The notes under the pieces: generated by a model | The model's database searches: none | What the model was told of the DNA's origin: nothing | Seen by the model: the letters and a program-made list of their open reading frames with translations, nothing else | Part shown: piece by piece, positions 12,998-15,662 of the stretch | Layout of the letters: each line of letters opens with the position of its first letter | Numbering within the stretch: the stretch's first letter is position 1 | Assembly: GCF_030152825.1 (NCBI RefSeq) | Contig: NZ_JASLIP010000074.1 | Span: 1-15,662, forward strand | Length of the DNA: 15,662 nucleotides | Direction: 5' to 3' | Source of the DNA: Corynebacterium sp. | Lineage (GTDB): Bacteria > Actinomycetota > Actinomycetes > Mycobacteriales > Mycobacteriaceae | Made by a program: the position numbers and the translations under genes

Positions 12998-13071
12998 AGC
13001 ATCGGCCGCGCTAAACCGGTGCTCGTGGTTGGTCGCTGGGGAAGCGCCGCGCCCTGCGCGGTGGACTTCCC
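12998..13071 (+). promoter_or_regulatory. Two hairpins in the long ramA 5' UTR
   Basis: AGCATCGG (12998-13005) pairs with CCGGTGCT (13016-13023). A stronger composite stem pairs GGGAAG (13039-13044) with CTTCCC (13066-13071) and CCGCGC (13047-13052) with GCGCGG (13056-13061). The second ends 6 bases before the ribosome site AAGGGAG (13078-13084). The predicted UTR is about 190 bases long, and the region 12755-13090 holds no credible gene. Confidence 0.55.
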
Positions 13072-13090
13072 ACACACAAGGGAGTGATCC

Positions 13091-13966
13091 GTGGAAAAGC
13101 GGCGTCTTAGCGATGACGATCAGGCAGTCCAGAAGGCTCTGGACTACCTCAAGGCGCAAACGGCAATCCCCGTCACCATGTACGGGGAAGTCAAAAGCCC
13201 GAAGAAGCTCCAGATCGTCAACTGGATCGGGCTTCGTACCCCCGCGTTGGAAAACCTCGAGGTGGTCAGCGCAGCAGGTGTCGGCGGACGCGTCATGGCC
13301 ACCCGGCGTCCGGTCGGTGTCTCCGACTACACCCGAGCCAAGGCCATCAGCCACGAGTACGACTCCCTCATTTGCGATGAAGGCCTGCACTCGCTCGTTG
13401 CCGTGCCGGTAATCGTGAGCCGTTCGCTACGGGGCGTTCTCTACGCCGGCATCCACTCCCGAGCTCGCCTGGGGGATAAGGTCCTGGAGGAAGTCACCAT
13501 GACCGCCCGCTGCCTCGAGCAGGAGCTCGCTATCAACGCGGCGATGCGCGAGCGTGCCTCCGGTGCGCCCGCGCAGGCAGCCTCGGAAGGCAAGGCCGCC
13601 GAGGACGCCCCGAAGCCCTCCGGCTCGTTGAATAGCGCCGAATGGGAGCAGGTCCGCGCGACCCACTCCAAGCTGCGTATGCTCGCCAGCCGCGTGGAGG
13701 ACGAGACCCTCCGCCGCGACCTGGAGGCACTGTGCGCCCAGATGGTCTCCCCAGTCCGCGTCAAGCAGACCACCAAGTTGTCCGCCCGCGAGCTGGACGT
13801 GCTGTCCTGCGTCGCCCTCGGCCACACGAACGTCGAGGCGGCGGAGGAGATGGGCATCGGCGCGGAAACCGTGAAAAGCTACCTGCGCTCCGTCATGCGC
13901 AAGCTTGGTGCCCACACCCGCTACGAGGCCGTCAACGCTGCCCGCCGCATCGGCGCCCTGCCTTAA
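13091..13966 (+). CDS. ramA: GAF/LuxR-type transcriptional regulator RamA
   Basis: This 291-residue protein starts at GTG 13091 with ribosome site AAGGGAG 6 bases upstream. Residues ~15-160 form a GAF-like sensor domain (with VVSAAGVGGRVMATRRPVGV and LVAVPVIVSRSLRGVLYAGI). A Ala-rich linker (~160-180) and a helical part follow. Residues 229-291 are a LuxR-type helix-turn-helix, LSARELDVLSCVALGHTNVE then IGAETVKSYLRSVMRKLG. Domain order and size (about 280-290 residues) match RamA, the regulator of acetate metabolism, which binds G/C-stretch sites and activates acetate and glyoxylate genes while repressing itself. It lies in the same neighbourhood as the CoA-transferase gene of acetate metabolism. 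Its ligand is unknown. Confidence 0.9.
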   Translation: MEKRRLSDDDQAVQKALDYLKAQTAIPVTMYGEVKSPKKLQIVNWIGLRTPALENLEVVSAAGVGGRVMATRRPVGVSDYTRAKAISHEYDSLICDEGLHSLVAVPVIVSRSLRGVLYAGIHSRARLGDKVLEEVTMTARCLEQELAINAAMRERASGAPAQAASEGKAAEDAPKPSGSLNSAEWEQVRATHSKLRMLASRVEDETLRRDLEALCAQMVSPVRVKQTTKLSARELDVLSCVALGHTNVEAAEEMGIGAETVKSYLRSVMRKLGAHTRYEAVNAARRIGALP

Positions 13967-14079
13967 AGCATCGCTCTGCCTTAAAACACAGTGGTCACGC
14001 GGGGCCTCCGCCGTCTCGCTTGATGTCCGGGCCACACCCCACGGGGCGTCGGTCGGCAGCTGTGGAAGGTTTTAACGCG

Positions 14080-14085
14080 TATCCT
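14080..14085 (+). promoter_or_regulatory. Probable -10 element for leaderless murA
   Basis: TATCCT ends 8 bases before GTG 14094, placing the transcription start at or next to the start codon. No good -35 is visible. The gap 13967-14079 holds nothing else notable. Confidence 0.45.
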
Positions 14086-14093
14086 TGGCTGTT

Positions 14094-15350
14094 GTGAACG
14101 ACAGTTTTGTGGTGAATGGAGGCGCCCGGCTGCAGGGCGCTGTGAAAGTCAGTGGCGCGAAAAACAGCGTGCTTAAGCTCATGAGTGCCGCCATGCTCGC
14201 CGAGGGCCGGACAGTCCTGAAGAACTGCCCGCAGATCTCGGACGTCCCTTACATGGCGGACGTCCTTCGGGGCCTTGGCTGCGACGTTGAGCTCGACGGT
14301 GGCACCGTCGTCATCGACGTCCCGGCGGAGATCAATCACGACGCCGACTTCGACGCTGTCCGCCAGTTCCGCGCATCCGTCGCCGTTCTTGGCCCACTGA
14401 CCGCGCGCTGCCACCGTGCGCGAGTCGCTCTCCCCGGCGGCGACGCCATCGGCTCCCGCCCCCTCGATATGCACCAGACCGGGCTGGAGACGCTCGGTGC
14501 CACCACCCGCATTGAGCACGGTTGCGTGGTTGCAGAGACCGACGGCCTGCACGGTGCGGAGATTAAGCTCGACTTTCCCTCGGTCGGAGCGACGGAAAAC
14601 ATCCTAACCGCAGCAGTTCTGGCTAATGGCGTCACCGTCCTGGATAACGCCGCCCGCGAGCCGGAGATCGTCGACCTGTGCAACATGCTCAACGAAATGG
14701 GCGCGAAGGTCGAGGGCGGGGGATCGAACGTCATCACCGTCACCGGCGTGGAGAAGTTGCATCCGGTTGAGCACGAGGTGGTCGGTGACCGCATCGTCGC
14801 CGGCACGTGGGCGTATGCCGCAGCGATCACCCAGGGGGACGTCACCGTCGGCGGCATCGACCCGCAACACCTGCACCTTCCGCTGGAGAAGCTCAAGCTC
14901 GCCGGCGCACGCGTGGAGACCTACCCGACTGGCTTCCGCGTCGTGCAGGAATCCAAGCCCACCGCGGTGGATTATCAGACCCTTCCTTTCCCCGGCTTCC
15001 CGACTGATCTGCAGCCGATGGCGATTGCGCTGTGCGTGGCCTCGGAGGGGATGAGCGTGATCACGGAGAACATCTTCGAATCCCGCTTCCGCTTCGTCGA
15101 CGAGCTCGTCCGTCTTGGCGCGGACGCCAGCGTCGACGGTCACCATGTGGTCATTAGGGGAGGACGTCAGTTGTCCTCTGCGCCGGTGTGGTCCTCAGAT
15201 ATCCGTGCCGGGGTGGGGCTGGTGCTCGCCGGGCTGATTGCCGATGGCGAGACGGAGGTCCACGACGTCTATCACATCGATCGTGGCTACGAGGACTTCG
15301 TCGGCACGCTGTGCAGCCTCGGCGCGGACATTCGCCGCGTGGAGCGCTAG
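14094..15350 (+). CDS. murA: UDP-N-acetylglucosamine 1-carboxyvinyltransferase
   Basis: This 418-residue enzyme transfers enolpyruvate from PEP to UDP-GlcNAc, the first committed step of peptidoglycan synthesis. GTG 14094 is chosen over TTG 14085 because it puts VNDSFVVNGG at the N-terminus, gives the same length as the mycobacterial enzyme as I recall it, and has a -10 element 8 bases upstream. The motif KVSGAKNSVLKLMSAAMLAE holds the conserved Lys-Asn pair. The active-site loop reads PGGDAIGSRPLD: residue 117 is Asp where E. coli MurA has the catalytic Cys attacked by fosfomycin. The same Asp occurs in mycobacterial MurA and gives intrinsic fosfomycin resistance. The domain otherwise looks intact to its end RRVER, and a terminator follows. 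Confidence 0.96.
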   Translation: MNDSFVVNGGARLQGAVKVSGAKNSVLKLMSAAMLAEGRTVLKNCPQISDVPYMADVLRGLGCDVELDGGTVVIDVPAEINHDADFDAVRQFRASVAVLGPLTARCHRARVALPGGDAIGSRPLDMHQTGLETLGATTRIEHGCVVAETDGLHGAEIKLDFPSVGATENILTAAVLANGVTVLDNAAREPEIVDLCNMLNEMGAKVEGGGSNVITVTGVEKLHPVEHEVVGDRIVAGTWAYAAAITQGDVTVGGIDPQHLHLPLEKLKLAGARVETYPTGFRVVQESKPTAVDYQTLPFPGFPTDLQPMAIALCVASEGMSVITENIFESRFRFVDELVRLGADASVDGHHVVIRGGRQLSSAPVWSSDIRAGVGLVLAGLIADGETEVHDVYHIDRGYEDFVGTLCSLGADIRRVER

Positions 15351-15394
15351 TAGCGAAGGCGGTTACCGCCTAACACGGGATATAAACACCGATA

Positions 15395-15432
15395 CCCTGG
15401 GTCAGAATGAACTCTGACCTGGGGTTTTGTGT
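15395..15432 (+). terminator. Intrinsic terminator after murA
   Basis: A 12-bp stem with two G-T pairs (15395-15406 with 15413-15424) closes a 6-nt loop and is followed by TTTTGTGT. A smaller hairpin, AGGCGG (15357-15362) with CCGCCT (15366-15371), lies just after the stop codon. Confidence 0.82.
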
Positions 15433-15662
15433 TTGTTGTGGGGTGTGTGTAGATTATTGATCTGCAAGGCCGCCGGCGCTGATGCCGGGTGGTTGGGTTC
15501 CCCTTCGGTCTTGTTTCCTTATCACTGTCTTTGGTGAACGGTGAGTGATCGAGAGTTTTTCTCCGGTTTGCTTCTGGTTCATGTGGGTGATAAGCTCGGA
15601 ATCCGCCTTAACGTGAAGCGCCACAGTGTTGTGGGTGTGGAGTGTTGTGTGCATATGTTGTT
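15427..15662 (+). promoter_or_regulatory. Non-coding stretch, possible start of an rRNA-operon leader
   Basis: No credible gene is seen here. TTGTGT (15427-15432) and TAGATT (15450-15455), 17 bp apart, could be a promoter. The last bases are GT-rich and end in TGTTGTT, which resembles the beginning of the boxA-type antitermination element of actinobacterial rrn leaders. In mycobacteria and relatives murA directly precedes rrn. The 16S gene itself is not in the window, so this is inference. Confidence 0.3.

Noticed and set aside
12881..13087. A 68-codon ORF in the ramA 5' UTR
   Set aside because: It begins inside the predicted -10 region, so its start codon would not be transcribed, and its sequence follows the hairpins.
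13958..13985. Direct repeat CTGCCTTAAA across and after the ramA stop codon
   Set aside because: Only 10 bases and two copies; a chance or small local duplication with no evident role.
15454..15654. A 66-codon minus-strand ORF at the right end
   Set aside because: It has no ribosome site or recognisable motif and lies in a GT-rich stretch that looks like an rRNA leader.
1..15662. CRISPR array, insertion sequence, integrase or replication origin
   Set aside because: No regularly spaced repeats, transposase or recombinase motifs, or DnaA-box clusters were seen on either strand.

Overview
The window looks like a chromosomal segment of a Corynebacterium. The evidence is a ramA-type regulator, a perfect McbR-type operator (TAGAC-N6-GTCTA) in front of cysK, an actinobacterial MurA with Asp in place of the catalytic Cys, several leaderless-looking starts, and a gene order (CoA-transferase, GNAT protein, cysE, cysK, ramA) that I recall from the actA-ramA neighbourhood of C. 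glutamicum. The species cannot be fixed from the sequence alone.

Layout. Positions 1-520 hold the 3' end of an acetyl-CoA hydrolase/CoA-transferase gene, its terminator, and tRNA-Lys. Positions 587-2187 hold a six-cysteine secreted lipoprotein gene divergent from an alpha/beta hydrolase gene. Positions 2265-6888 are a tRNA region: tRNA-Glu and tRNA-Asp, then about 4.2 kb of accessory DNA, then a second identical tRNA-Asp followed by tRNA-Phe. The accessory DNA carries a membrane-anchored coiled-coil protein, a GmrSD-like (DUF262/DUF1524) type IV restriction gene broken by an in-frame TAG, and a lipoprotein. The most economical reading is an insertion into a Glu-Asp-Phe tRNA cluster that duplicated tRNA-Asp.

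Positions 6961-8908 form an Mg2+ control unit: promoter, 5' hairpin, M-box (ykoK) riboswitch, a 16-codon leader ORF whose Shine-Dalgarno sequence lies in the 3' strand of riboswitch stem P1, a C-rich spacer, a 39-codon ORF that overlaps the start of mgtE, and then mgtE. I consider this the most interesting part of the window. The leader ORFs, and their arrangement relative to the M-box and the mgtE start, suggest layered translational and possibly Rho-dependent control.

Positions 8913-11341 hold a small GNAT protein and the cysteine genes cysE and cysK on the minus strand. The two cys genes are separated by a large perfect inverted repeat and governed by the McbR-type operator. Positions 11251-12851 hold an enoyl-CoA hydratase gene and a DUF2505 gene ending in a strong terminator. 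Positions 12864-13966 hold ramA, whose promoter is embedded in G/C-stretch motifs of the kind RamA binds, with a long structured 5' UTR. Positions 14080-15432 hold murA and its terminator. The last ~230 bases contain no convincing gene and may be the start of an rRNA operon leader, since murA precedes rrn in related actinobacteria.

Functionally the core genes concern acetate/acyl-CoA metabolism (CoA-transferase, enoyl-CoA hydratase, RamA), sulfur assimilation (CysE, CysK), Mg2+ homeostasis (MgtE) and cell-wall synthesis (MurA). The accessory block carries a decayed anti-phage gene.
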